Source: Alphaproteobacteria bacterium (lineage in GTDB: Bacteria; Pseudomonadota; Alphaproteobacteria; Rhizobiales; Beijerinckiaceae). Taken from it: a stretch of DNA of 27,563 nucleotides. The stretch spans positions 1 to 27,563 of the forward strand of contig RFZR01000002.1 in the NCBI GenBank assembly GCA_009920595.1, read 5' to 3'. The stretch's first letter is position 1. Each line of letters starts with the position of its first letter. Positions 8,331 through 16,147 of the stretch are shown in pieces. The position numbers and the translations under genes are program-made. The notes below the pieces were generated by a model. That model was not told where the DNA came from and did no database searches. It saw nothing but the letters and a program-made list of their open reading frames with translations.

Positions 8331-9800
8331 TTAGCCGACCGAGCCTTCAAGGCTGATCGAAATGAGTTTCTGCGCTTCAACTGCAAATTCCATCGGCAGC
8401 TGTTGCAGCACGTCTTTTACAAAACCATTGACGATGAGTGCCGTTGCTTCTTCTGCCGACAACCCGCGTTGACGACAATAGAACAGCTGGTCTTCCGAAA
8501 TCTTTGATGTCGTCGCTTCATGCTCGAATACGGCGGATGCGTTTTTCGATTCGAGATAGGGAACCGTATGCGCGCCACAGGTTTCGCCAATCAGCAAAGA
8601 GTCACAATTCGTGAAATTTCTTGCATTCGTCGCCTTGCGATGCGCCGACACCTGACCGCGATAGGTATTTTGCGATTTACCTGCAGAGATACCCTTCGAG
8701 ATGATGCGGCTCGTTGTGTTCTTGCCGAGATGGATCATCTTCGTGCCGCTGTCGACCTGCTGATAGCCGTTCGACACCGCGATCGAATAAAATTCACCGC
8801 GCGAATTGTCGCCACGCAAAATACAGGACGGATATTTCCACGTGATCGCGGAACCGGTTTCGACCTGCGTCCAGCTGATCTTCGAATTCGCGCCACGGCA
8901 ATCGCCGCGCTTCGTCACGAAATTGTAAATGCCGCCTTTGCCGTCGGCATCACCTGGATACCAATTTTGTACCGTTGAATATTTGATCTCAGCATCATCA
9001 AGCGCGACCAATTCAACCACTGCCGCATGCAATTGGTTTTCATCACGTTGCGGCGCGGTGCAGCCTTCGAGATAGGAGACGTAAGAGCCCTTCTCTGCGA
9101 TGATGAGCGTACGCTCAAACTGGCCGGTGTTCTTTTCATTGATACGAAAATACGTCGACAATTCCATCGGGCAGCGCACACCTTCGGGAATGTAAACGAA
9201 GGATCCGTCAGTGAAGACAGCGCAATTCAGCGTCGCATAATAGTTGTCGGTGACCGGCACAACCGAGCCGAGATATTTTTTGACGAGTTCCGGATGATCT
9301 TTGATCGCTTCCGAAATCGAGCAGAAAATCACGCCCGCTTTCTTGAGCTCTTCCTTGAACGTCGTGACAACCGAAACAGAGTCAAACACGGCATCGACAG
9401 CAACTTTTGAAGTCTGCACACCGGCAAGAATTTCCTGCTCGCGTAAGGGGATGCCGAGTTTCTTATAAGTGTCGAGAATAGCGGGATCGACATCATCGAG
9501 CGTCTTCGGCGCCGCATTCTTTTTAGGTGCGGCATAATAATAGGAATCGTTGAAATCGATCTTAGGATAATGGACGCGCGCCCATTGCGGCTCATCCATC
9601 GTCTTCCAGCGACGATACGCATCAAGGCGCCAGTCGAGCATCCATTGCGGCTCGCCCTTCTTCGCCGAGATAAAACGAACGATCTCTTCGTTCAGCCCTT
9701 TAGGGGCCTTGTCGACCTCGAGGTCCGTGGTGAACCCATATTTATACTGATCAACATCGAGCTGTTTGACCTGCTCGACGGTCTCCTTGACGGCAACCAT
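8331..9800 (-). CDS. sufB: Fe-S cluster assembly protein SufB
   Basis: SufB is the main scaffold subunit on which Fe-S clusters are built together with SufC and SufD. From the ATG at 9800 the protein is 489 residues, the standard length. It has DVDQYKYGFTT near the start, KAPKGLNEEIVRFISAKK, PLREQEILAGV, YLEGCTAPQRDENQLHAAVVE, QNWYPGDADGKGGIYNFVTK, SWTQVETGSAITWKYPSCIL, ARNFTNCDSLLIGETCGAHT and the C-terminal LPMEFAVEAQKLI. AGGAG lies just upstream of 9800; an upstream ATG at 9827 is in frame but has no such support. It sits 57 nt after the NifS-like gene and 47 nt before sufC. Confidence 0.97.
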   Translation of the reverse strand: MVAVKETVEQVKQLDVDQYKYGFTTDLEVDKAPKGLNEEIVRFISAKKGEPQWMLDWRLDAYRRWKTMDEPQWARVHYPKIDFNDSYYYAAPKKNAAPKTLDDVDPAILDTYKKLGIPLREQEILAGVQTSKVAVDAVFDSVSVVTTFKEELKKAGVIFCSISEAIKDHPELVKKYLGSVVPVTDNYYATLNCAVFTDGSFVYIPEGVRCPMELSTYFRINEKNTGQFERTLIIAEKGSYVSYLEGCTAPQRDENQLHAAVVELVALDDAEIKYSTVQNWYPGDADGKGGIYNFVTKRGDCRGANSKISWTQVETGSAITWKYPSCILRGDNSRGEFYSIAVSNGYQQVDSGTKMIHLGKNTTSRIISKGISAGKSQNTYRGQVSAHRKATNARNFTNCDSLLIGETCGAHTVPYLESKNASAVFEHEATTSKISEDQLFYCRQRGLSAEEATALIVNGFVKDVLQQLPMEFAVEAQKLISISLEGSVG

Positions 9801-9857
9801 TTGACTCTCCTGACAAACCGGCTTCAAGGGCGCGGTGTCACCTCAAACCCGCTTTTA

Positions 9858-11033
9858 TCACGCGGCGCGGGTCCGCGTCTTCATTTTCCTTACAATATCT
9901 TCGCACGCTGACAGAAATCGGATGACATCTCCGTTCGAAGACGAGTAACCAAAACTGACTCGCACTGCACCCTTGGCGATATCGGACGCCACGCCCATCG
10001 CGTCAAGCACATGCGACCTCTTGACCTTGCCGGAAGAACAGGCGGAACCGGATGACAATGCGACCCCGGCGAGGTCAAAAGCCATCAATGCCGTCTCGGC
10101 CGTCAGTCCCGGAATTGCGAAAGAGAGCGTGTTTGGCAGACGCCGGGCATTTTTACCGAAAATCACCGCTTCGGGTGCCAGCTTCAGAACCCCCGCTTCC
10201 GCCTCATCCCTGAGTGAGGCCAACCGCGCCGTTTCGCTTTCAATCGCCGCCTCGGCGGCCGCGCACGCCGCGCCAAAAGCGGCAATGAGCGCCGTGCCTT
10301 CGGTTCCGGCGCGCGCGCCTTTTTCCTGACCGCCACCGCGGATCAACCGATCTTGCAGGCTCACCCCGCCTGACTTGAAAACGAGCGCGCCAATACCCTG
10401 CGGCCCGCCAATTTTATGAGCCGAGAGCGTCAGAATATCTGCCCCCGCCGCGACCTGGTCGAGCGGTAAACGGCCAGCCACTTGCACCGCATCCGAATGC
10501 AGAAGCCCCCCCTGTGCATGGACCATTTGCGAGATCGCCGGGATCGGCTGAATGACACCGGTCTCACTGTTAGCGGTTTGAACCGATACAAGAGCTCTGC
10601 CGCCAAGCGTATTGATTTTGTTGAGTTCTTCTTCAAGATCGGTGAGGTTTAGAAGTCCATTGGCATCGACCGACAAAATCCGTTGTGCCTCTTTGGGCGC
10701 GCGCGCGCCCTCAACGCCTGAGGGGTGTTCCACGGCGCTGATAAGAAGATGAGTAAAGGGGTGTGGGTCGCCATCGGTTTTGAGGCCAAGCGTGAGAGCG
10801 GTCACATTCGCTTCGGTTGCCCCACTCGTAAACACAACATCGCGAGCCGAGGCACCACAAAGCCGCGCCACTTGATCGCGCGCCGCCTCGATCCGCCCGC
10901 GCGCAGAACGCCCTTCGGCATGGATCGAAGAAGGGTTCCCGACTGCGTCCAACGCGTCCAGCATGGCCGCCCGCGCCTCGGCACGCAGCGGTGCCGTCGC
11001 ATTATGATCGAGATAGGACCTGACGCCGCTCAT
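9858..11033 (-). CDS. cysteine desulfurase, NifS/IscS class I
   Basis: A second PLP-dependent cysteine desulfurase heads the suf operon. The 391-residue protein shows the class I pattern: YLDHNATAPLR, NPSSIHAEGR, FTSGATEANV, AVEHPSG, HSDAVQVAG, the PLP lysine K207 in LSAHKIGGPQG, and the flexible catalytic loop ALSSGSACSSGK with Cys332. That loop distinguishes it from the class II SufS downstream. The start at 11033 has AGGAGG upstream. Many alphaproteobacterial suf operons start with such a gene, annotated nifS, iscS or simply cysteine desulfurase, so I give no symbol. It may supply sulfur to Suf or to tRNA thiolation; context favours Suf. The divergent hydrolase promoter lies immediately upstream, and no IscR/RirA-type regulator gene adjoins it. 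Confidence 0.93.
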   Translation of the reverse strand: MSGVRSYLDHNATAPLRAEARAAMLDALDAVGNPSSIHAEGRSARGRIEAARDQVARLCGASARDVVFTSGATEANVTALTLGLKTDGDPHPFTHLLISAVEHPSGVEGARAPKEAQRILSVDANGLLNLTDLEEELNKINTLGGRALVSVQTANSETGVIQPIPAISQMVHAQGGLLHSDAVQVAGRLPLDQVAAGADILTLSAHKIGGPQGIGALVFKSGGVSLQDRLIRGGGQEKGARAGTEGTALIAAFGAACAAAEAAIESETARLASLRDEAEAGVLKLAPEAVIFGKNARRLPNTLSFAIPGLTAETALMAFDLAGVALSSGSACSSGKVKRSHVLDAMGVASDIAKGAVRVSFGYSSSNGDVIRFLSACEDIVRKMKTRTRAA

Positions 11034-11080
11034 GGCCGCAACCGCCTCCTTTAGTTTTTCGAGCCAATTGCCGGAAATGC

Positions 11081-11109
11081 TTGCATTTCACCCCGGCCAC
11101 CGTGCTAAA
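11081..11109 (+). promoter_or_regulatory. promoter for the alpha/beta hydrolase
   Basis: TTGCAT (11081-11086), a 17-nt spacer and GCTAAA (11104-11109) match the usual alphaproteobacterial housekeeping layout (CTTG at -35). It would give a leader of about 140 nt before the ATG at 11258. The promoter lies just upstream of the divergently read desulfurase gene. Inferred from sequence only. Confidence 0.45.
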
Positions 11110-11124
11110 CACCGCATCCGAGAC

Positions 11125-11143
11125 GGTTGGGACCCACCCAACC
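11125..11143 (+). promoter_or_regulatory. hairpin in the hydrolase leader
   Basis: GGTTGGG (11125-11131) pairs perfectly with CCCAACC (11137-11143) around a 5-nt loop, soon after the predicted transcription start. A second small stem (GTTCC/GGAAC, about 11146-11157) follows at once. There is no U-tract, so this is not a simple terminator; 5'-end stabilisation or attenuation are possible. No known riboswitch class is recognised. Confidence 0.35.
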
Positions 11144-11257
11144 AAGTTCCGTGGAACGTTCAAGGGTTCTGGCTTCGCCATCCGCAGCTGTCAAGCGAAG
11201 GAAGGGCGGGCAACGATCTATGAACCCGTCGCGGTACCACGCCGAGGTGAAAAAACG

Positions 11258-11995
11258 ATGCCTGAGGTCATTTTTACGGGTCCCGCCGGCCGCATTGAGG
11301 GGCGCTATAACCAATCAAAAACGCGGGGCGCACCGATTGCGATCATCCTGCACCCGCATCCGCAATTTGGCGGCACGATGAATAACCCGCTTGTTTATGC
11401 GCTTTATTACTCGTTCCTTGAGCGCGGTTTTTCGACGCTTCGATTCAATTTCCGTGGTGTGGGCCGCAGCCAAGGCGCATTCGATCACGGCTCAGGCGAA
11501 TTGTCGGACGCGGCCTCGGCACTTGATTGGGCGCAATCGATCAATCCGGATGCCCGCGCCTGCTGGATTACGGGGATCTCCTTTGGGGCCTGGATCGGTA
11601 TGCAGCTTCTGATGCGTCGTCCGGAAATCGAAGGCTTCATTTCAATCGCGGCGCCAGCAAATCGTTTTGACTTTTCGTTTTTGGCGCCCTGCCCTTCGTC
11701 AGGTCTTTTTGTTCACGGCACGCAAGATCGCGTGGCACCCGCCAAGGAAGTCATTCCGATCATCGAGAAAGTGAAGACCCAAAAGGGCATCAAGCTCGAA
11801 CATCAGATGGTTGAAGGCGCCAATCATTTCTTTGAAGATAAGATCGATGATTTGATGGTGGTCGTTGATAAATATCTCGACAAACGTTTGGGACCAAAGA
11901 CCGAAAATAACAATAAAAAAACCCGCTTGAAACGAACCAAGCGGGTTTTTGTTTGTTCAAATTTTCGTGCGCTTAATTGCCAAGCGAGGCTTTAG
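11258..11995 (+). CDS. alpha/beta hydrolase (serine hydrolase of unknown substrate), ORF running through its own terminator
   Basis: This is a soluble alpha/beta-hydrolase-fold protein. Visible features: HPHPQFGGTMNNP (oxyanion-side loop, about 32-44), FNFRGVGRSQG, the nucleophile elbow GISFGAW with Ser108, Asp157 in GTQDRVAP and His190 in GANHFF, together a complete catalytic triad. The ATG at 11258 has GAGGTGA about 7 nt upstream; an in-frame ATG at 11081 lies at the promoter and is rejected. The family core ends near YLDKRL (residue 211). Here the frame continues for another 34 residues, through the intrinsic terminator (11917-11950) and into the 3' end of rne on the other strand, stopping at 11993-11995. 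A TAA in another frame lies at 11908-11910, just before the hairpin, so a small indel near 11890 may have removed the natural stop. Substrate is unknown. Confidence 0.85.
   Translation: MPEVIFTGPAGRIEGRYNQSKTRGAPIAIILHPHPQFGGTMNNPLVYALYYSFLERGFSTLRFNFRGVGRSQGAFDHGSGELSDAASALDWAQSINPDARACWITGISFGAWIGMQLLMRRPEIEGFISIAAPANRFDFSFLAPCPSSGLFVHGTQDRVAPAKEVIPIIEKVKTQKGIKLEHQMVEGANHFFEDKIDDLMVVVDKYLDKRLGPKTENNNKKTRLKRTKRVFVCSNFRALNCQARL
11917..11950. terminator. strong bidirectional intrinsic terminator between the hydrolase gene and rne
   Basis: AAAAACCCGCTTG (11917-11929) pairs with CAAGCGGGTTTTT (11938-11950) across an 8-nt loop: an 8-bp GC-rich stem plus five A-T pairs, with a T-run on each strand's 3' side. 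It serves both the rightward hydrolase transcript and the leftward rne transcript (rne stop at 11973). It lies inside the open reading frame of the hydrolase. Confidence 0.9.
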
Positions 11996-14580
11996 CCTTC
12001 GCCCACCATCCACCTTTTTTCGGCTTTGATGGATCAGCAATCACAACGGGTTCAGTTGTGATCGGTTCTGGAAGCGGCTGCGACTCTTCACCATGCGTCG
12101 GCGCTTCATAAGAAGGTTGTTGCGCGACCATAGGCGCACGTTCTTCACGCACAACTTCACGTTGGGGTTCTGCCGCATGTGACGATTCAGAAGCCCCTTC
12201 ACCGTGTGAAGTTGAATTTGAGTCTGTTTCATCTGATGAAGCTAATGAGGCTTCACCCTCACCGCGTCCACGGCGATCACGACGACGACCGCCGCGGCGT
12301 CCGCGACGACGGCGATTGCCTTCATTTGTTTCTGCACCTTCAGCGACGACTTCGGTTTCTTCTATAACATCGCCTTCAGCCGTGATCTCACGTGTTCCGC
12401 TGAAAGGCTCACCAGCAAAACTCGGTTGCGGCGCATTGAGCGGCATAATTGAACCATCTGCATTGCGTTCGCCACCACCGCGACGACGCCGACGGCGGCG
12501 CCGACGACGTCCACCGCCTTCGCTTTGTTCACCTTCGCCACGTTCTTGATCACCGCGACGCTCATCATCAGAGTCTTCACGATCATCTTGCTCTTCACTC
12601 TCATCCTCGACGTCTTCTTCGATGATCTCCTCTTCGACTTCCTCAATGAGCAGAGGAGCGGAAGGATTGGGACGAGGCATGATCTGCACATCGCCCGGCA
12701 TCACAATGTCACCACGCTCGACATGGAACGGATGTGTGCCGGTCAATGTTTCATCGACGAGAATGGTGATGTTGACGAGGAAGGTTTCTTCCAAAGAGCG
12801 CACATGCATGCGCTTCTGGTTTAATAGATAAAGCGCGATATCGGCTCGTGCGCGCACCGTGATGTGATGCGATGCACTTTTCAGCAACATGTCTTCAACA
12901 TGACGCAACACATGAAGAGCGACCGATGGTGTGGCACGCACCATACCCGCGCCCGCGCAATGCGGACAGGTCACGGTCGAGCCTTCAAGCACGCCTGTGC
13001 GTATGCGTTGGCGGGACATTTCCATCAAACCGAAAGGCGAGATACGTCCGACCTGAATGCGCGCGCGATCATTTTTAAGCGCGTCTTTCAACCGACGTTC
13101 AACCGCACGCGCAAACGCAATTGCCGCGCGACTTCGTCAGCCGCTTCGAGATTGGTGCGAAGAGCGGTATCCTCGATATTATGCTCGCGTGTCGAGCGTC
13201 CGGAGTTCACGTCAATCGCAACAAGCGCTTCGGTCTGGTTGATGACGATATATCCCCCCGACTTCAATGTGACTTGGCTTGAGAACATCGCATCAAGCTG
13301 GGGCTCAACTCCAAATTTTGCGAAGATCGGCGTTGTCTCGCGATAGGGCTTCACATTTTTCGCATGGCTCGGCATGAGCATGCGCATGAAATCCTTTGCG
13401 TCCTTGTAGGCGTCTTCACCTGCGACCTGCACTTCGTCGATGTCTTTATTATAAAGATCACGGATCGAGCGTTTGACGAGCGACCCTTCTTCATAAACGA
13501 GGGTCGGTGCCGTCGATTGTAAAGTTGTTTCACGCACCGTTTCCCATGCGCGCATCAAATATTCGAAATCGCGTTTGATCTCGGGCTTCGTCCGCGCGGC
13601 ACCTGCAGTGCGGAGAATAACGCCCATTCCATCCGGAACCTCAAGCTCCTGCGCAATCGATTTCAATCTCTTGCGGTCTGCTGCATTTGTGATCTTGCGC
13701 GAGATCCGGCAAGCGAAAGATAGGTTGTGAGCGCTGCACCCTTATTGCCGCGTTCTTCTTTCACTACTTGAACAAGCAAAATCTGACGACGTTTGATCAC
13801 TTCTTGAATCTTGTAATGGCGACGCGCCTGGCGAGGACGCTCAGGAATATCTTCCATCGCATCGCCACCGCCGATTTGTTCAACGACATGATCTTCGTCA
13901 GAACCAACTTCAACCGGCTCATTGCCATGGGCAACTGATTCAGACTCGTCGTGAGAGTCATCATGGTGAGAAGCTGCTTCCACAGACCGCTCTTCTTCAT
14001 GCGAAGAGGCGTGATGATCATGATGTTCTTGGGTTTCTGTCACCTCATGCGCGTCATGATCTGAAGAGACTTCATGCTCAACTTCGGACGTCTCATCGTC
14101 ATGAGCGTGCCCCGTTGCGCTATCATGCTCATCCTGACCGCCCGCATCATTCTCAAGCGTTGACGCCTCTTCAGAGAATCCGCTTTCAGGTGCGTCTTCA
14201 GAAATGACATGTTGCGAGGATGCACGTTTGGCACGGTCGCCACGACGTGATGACCGCGCAGGACGTTCATCATCAAAATCGGCATCGCGATTTGCACGCA
14301 TATCTTCAGCAAGCAGCGCTTCGCGATCCGCAACTGGAATTTGATAGTAATCGGGATGAATTTCGGAAAAGGCCAGAAAACCGTGACGATTTCCGCCATA
14401 TTCTACGAAAGCCGCCTGAAGTGACGGCTCAACGCGCGTGACTTTGGCGAGATAGATATTGCCGCGTAGTTGTTTTCTGTTCGCCGATTCAAAATCGAAT
14501 TCTTCGACGCGGTTACCTCTGACGACGACGACCCGTGTCTCTTCGGGATGCGACGCATCGATCAACATTTTGTTGGCCAT
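11973..14580 (-). pseudogene. rne: ribonuclease E (Rne/Rng family), broken in two places by out-of-frame gaps
   Basis: RNase E is the main endonuclease of bacterial mRNA decay and rRNA processing. The coding sequence appears as three pieces: 14580-13663 (S1 region), 13666-13088 (5'-sensor/RNase H and first DNase I part), 13091-11973 (rest of catalytic core, CPHC zinc-link, disordered tail). At about 13705 the text jumps from TTYLSLAG straight to ISRKITNAADRKRLK; the usual RYSVLMPNTARGGG (about 43 nt) is absent. At about 13108 it jumps from ARQLRLR to AVERRLKDALKNDR; the usual DLAGLIVIDFIDM...KRNN (about 58 nt) is absent, removing the second Mg-binding Asp (D346 in E. coli), while the first, in IDVNSGRS, remains. 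The S1 domain carries a long acidic, His-rich insert (residues about 92-250). The tail is acidic, then Arg-rich (RRRRRRRRRRGGG), typical of a degradosome scaffold. Without the gaps the protein would have about 900 residues. Essential in most Proteobacteria, so missing sequence is a strong alternative to real loss. Confidence 0.88.
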
Positions 14581-15065
14581 GAGAGTCTCTCAATGGCGCC
14601 ATCCGCCGTCTGCTCTGGACCGTTCTTAGCGCGGGTCCGCTGTCCATTAAGGACAGACCCTTCTTAGCTGCGAAAGACCGGATCGAAATAAGAGGAAAGG
14701 AGGCGCCCTGTTGCCGCCCGTTACGGGCGAAGGGGTGATATGCCTTCGGAGGGAAACGGACCAATCCGGCCGTCGATGACGCGTCACGAGCAGCCCCAAA
14801 GGGCCCTCTCGCGTCACTCATACGGAACCGAAACGCTTGGCTCACGTCTCACACCTCGACTGTTCGGGCCGACCATCGGTTGCAAAACCGGGCGGCATTG
14901 GATCTGAACTTCCTCCGGCTGGGAAAATTGCCCATCGGAAAAAGCGTGCAAATCTGCCGGGAAACCAGTGACGCGCCGGACACAATCCGAAGTTTCGCCC
15001 CAATTACGGGGGAAAAAGCGCGCCGCTCGACCCACTCCGGGTCGGTTTGGCAAGAGCACAACTCT
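14581..15065 (-). promoter_or_regulatory. long structured rne leader (5' untranslated region)
   Basis: From the predicted promoter to the rne start there are about 480 nt without a credible gene. Several hairpins are readable: a two-part stem at 14633-14660 (GGGTC/GACCC outside, TGTCC/GGACA inside), CGCCCG-TTA-CGGGCG at 14715-14729, and TGACGCG (14777-14783) paired with CGCGTCA (14810-14816). Long, structured rne leaders that RNase E itself cleaves for autoregulation are known in E. coli, so the same role is inferred here. A leader-derived small RNA is possible. The short ORFs in this stretch look like chance. Confidence 0.55.
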
Positions 15066-15094
15066 AGATAAGGGGCGCCCCCCTGCTTTGGCAA
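15066..15094 (-). promoter_or_regulatory. rne promoter
   Basis: Read leftward: TTGCCA (15094-15089), a 17-nt spacer and TTATCT (15071-15066). The spacer contains a perfect 10-bp palindrome, GGGGCGCCCC (15072-15081). The stretch 15095-15221 to its right holds the amidase upstream region, where I see no clear rightward promoter. Prediction from sequence only. Confidence 0.45.
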
Positions 15095-15221
15095 GTCTTT
15101 ATCCGAGCAAGGCTGTGTTGCGACAGACTTGGAGACGATGCGGAACCCATGATCGGCGCTTGCGGAAAAGCCCGGCATAGGAGACACACCACCTTAACCC
15201 GCCTCACTATGGCTCAGCTTC

Positions 15222-16022
15222 ATGATCCGTTCGCTTTTCTTGATCCTTACCCTCACCAGCGCCACTCTCGGTGCCTGGATGGGATCGGCGTCGAAGCTTC
15301 ACAGTGAAAATCTACCCCTTGTCGTAATCGATCCCGGACATGGCGGTGCTGATTTAGGCGCAATCGGCGTAAATGGTGTTTTTGAAAAGGATATCGTCCT
15401 CGATTTTGCCAAATCGCTCAAAAAGCAGCTCGAAAAGCGGGGAACGGTACGCGTGCTCCTGACGCGCGACCGCGACATATTCTTATCACTTGAGGATCGC
15501 GTGCGCTTCACCCGCAAGCAAAATGGCACAGTGTTCCTGTCGATCCACGCCGATACGATTACCGCAACAGCCGATATTCGTGGCGTCACGATCTATACGG
15601 GTGATGATCGCCCGTCCGACGCGGAAGCCGCCCGGGTAGCGGAGGCCGAAAACCGATCCGATCTCGGATTGGCAGCCCCCGAGGGCAAAATCGACACATC
15701 AATCAACGATATTCTCGGTGATCTGATGCTTAGGGAGACCCGCGCCCACTCCATTCTTTTGGCGCAAGAATTGGCGTCGCGGATTGCGGATGTCGTCCAG
15801 CTTAACCGGAATCCCGTGCGTGCAGCGGGTTTCCGCGTGTTGCGCGCGCCCGATATTCCTTCAGTCCTGATTGAAATCGGCTATTTATCCTCAAAAAATG
15901 ACATAGATCTCCTGACCTCTGCTGATTGGCGCGACCGGACGTCGGAGCGCCTCGCGGCCGGAATCAATGAATTTATATCGAGAACCCGCGTGAATGCGGT
16001 ACAAACTCCCCCCTCACCCTGA
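15222..16022 (+). CDS. N-acetylmuramoyl-L-alanine amidase (Amidase_3), no AMIN domain
   Basis: This periplasmic zinc enzyme cleaves the bond between N-acetylmuramic acid and the stem peptide, as in daughter-cell separation. The 266-residue protein starts with a hydrophobic signal (MIRSLFLILTLTSATLGAW) followed directly by the Amidase_3 domain: H40 in DPGHGG, E55 in GVFEKDI and H109 in SIHAD as zinc ligands, and E218 in SVLIEIGYLS as catalytic glutamate. The blocking helix region (about 150-200) is present, as expected for septal, regulated amidases. AmiC-type homologues usually have an AMIN targeting domain before the catalytic domain; here none exists, and the upstream sequence shows no remnant. 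The ribosome site is weak. PBP1A follows 125 nt downstream. Confidence 0.9.
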   Translation: MIRSLFLILTLTSATLGAWMGSASKLHSENLPLVVIDPGHGGADLGAIGVNGVFEKDIVLDFAKSLKKQLEKRGTVRVLLTRDRDIFLSLEDRVRFTRKQNGTVFLSIHADTITATADIRGVTIYTGDDRPSDAEAARVAEAENRSDLGLAAPEGKIDTSINDILGDLMLRETRAHSILLAQELASRIADVVQLNRNPVRAAGFRVLRAPDIPSVLIEIGYLSSKNDIDLLTSADWRDRTSERLAAGINEFISRTRVNAVQTPPSP

Positions 16023-16147
16023 TTTTTGCCGAGAACGCCCCATCCTCGCCGCATTTGTATTTAGGGTGCGAAACGACTAGATGGATGCGGCCGGCTCGGC
16101 CCCCAATTTTCGAATCTCTGTGAACCTAGCGAACCCGCCCCGCCGCC

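Noticed and set aside
11081..11220. tRNA gene after the TTGCAT/GCTAAA promoter
   Set aside because: The promoter resembles those of stable RNAs, but no cloverleaf, T-loop (GTTCGAATC-like) or CCA end could be found.
12270..12530. CGA/CGG-rich repeats as a DNA repeat array
   Set aside because: They encode the Arg-rich tail of RNase E in frame; they are low-complexity coding sequence without regular repeat units or spacers.
13086..13112. Translational bypassing or RNA editing restoring RNase E
   Set aside because: The missing codons are not in the DNA, so no hop or small edit could recover them; a sequence gap is simpler.
11973..14580. rne as three genuine separate genes with translational coupling at TTGA overlaps
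   Set aside because: The overlaps arise from TTG codons near the gaps; conserved residues are missing at each junction, including a catalytic Asp, so coupled subunits would not rebuild the enzyme.
14513..14845. 110-residue ORF overlapping the rne start
   Set aside because: No recognisable domain or ribosome site; it lies mostly in the structured leader and extends into rne out of frame.
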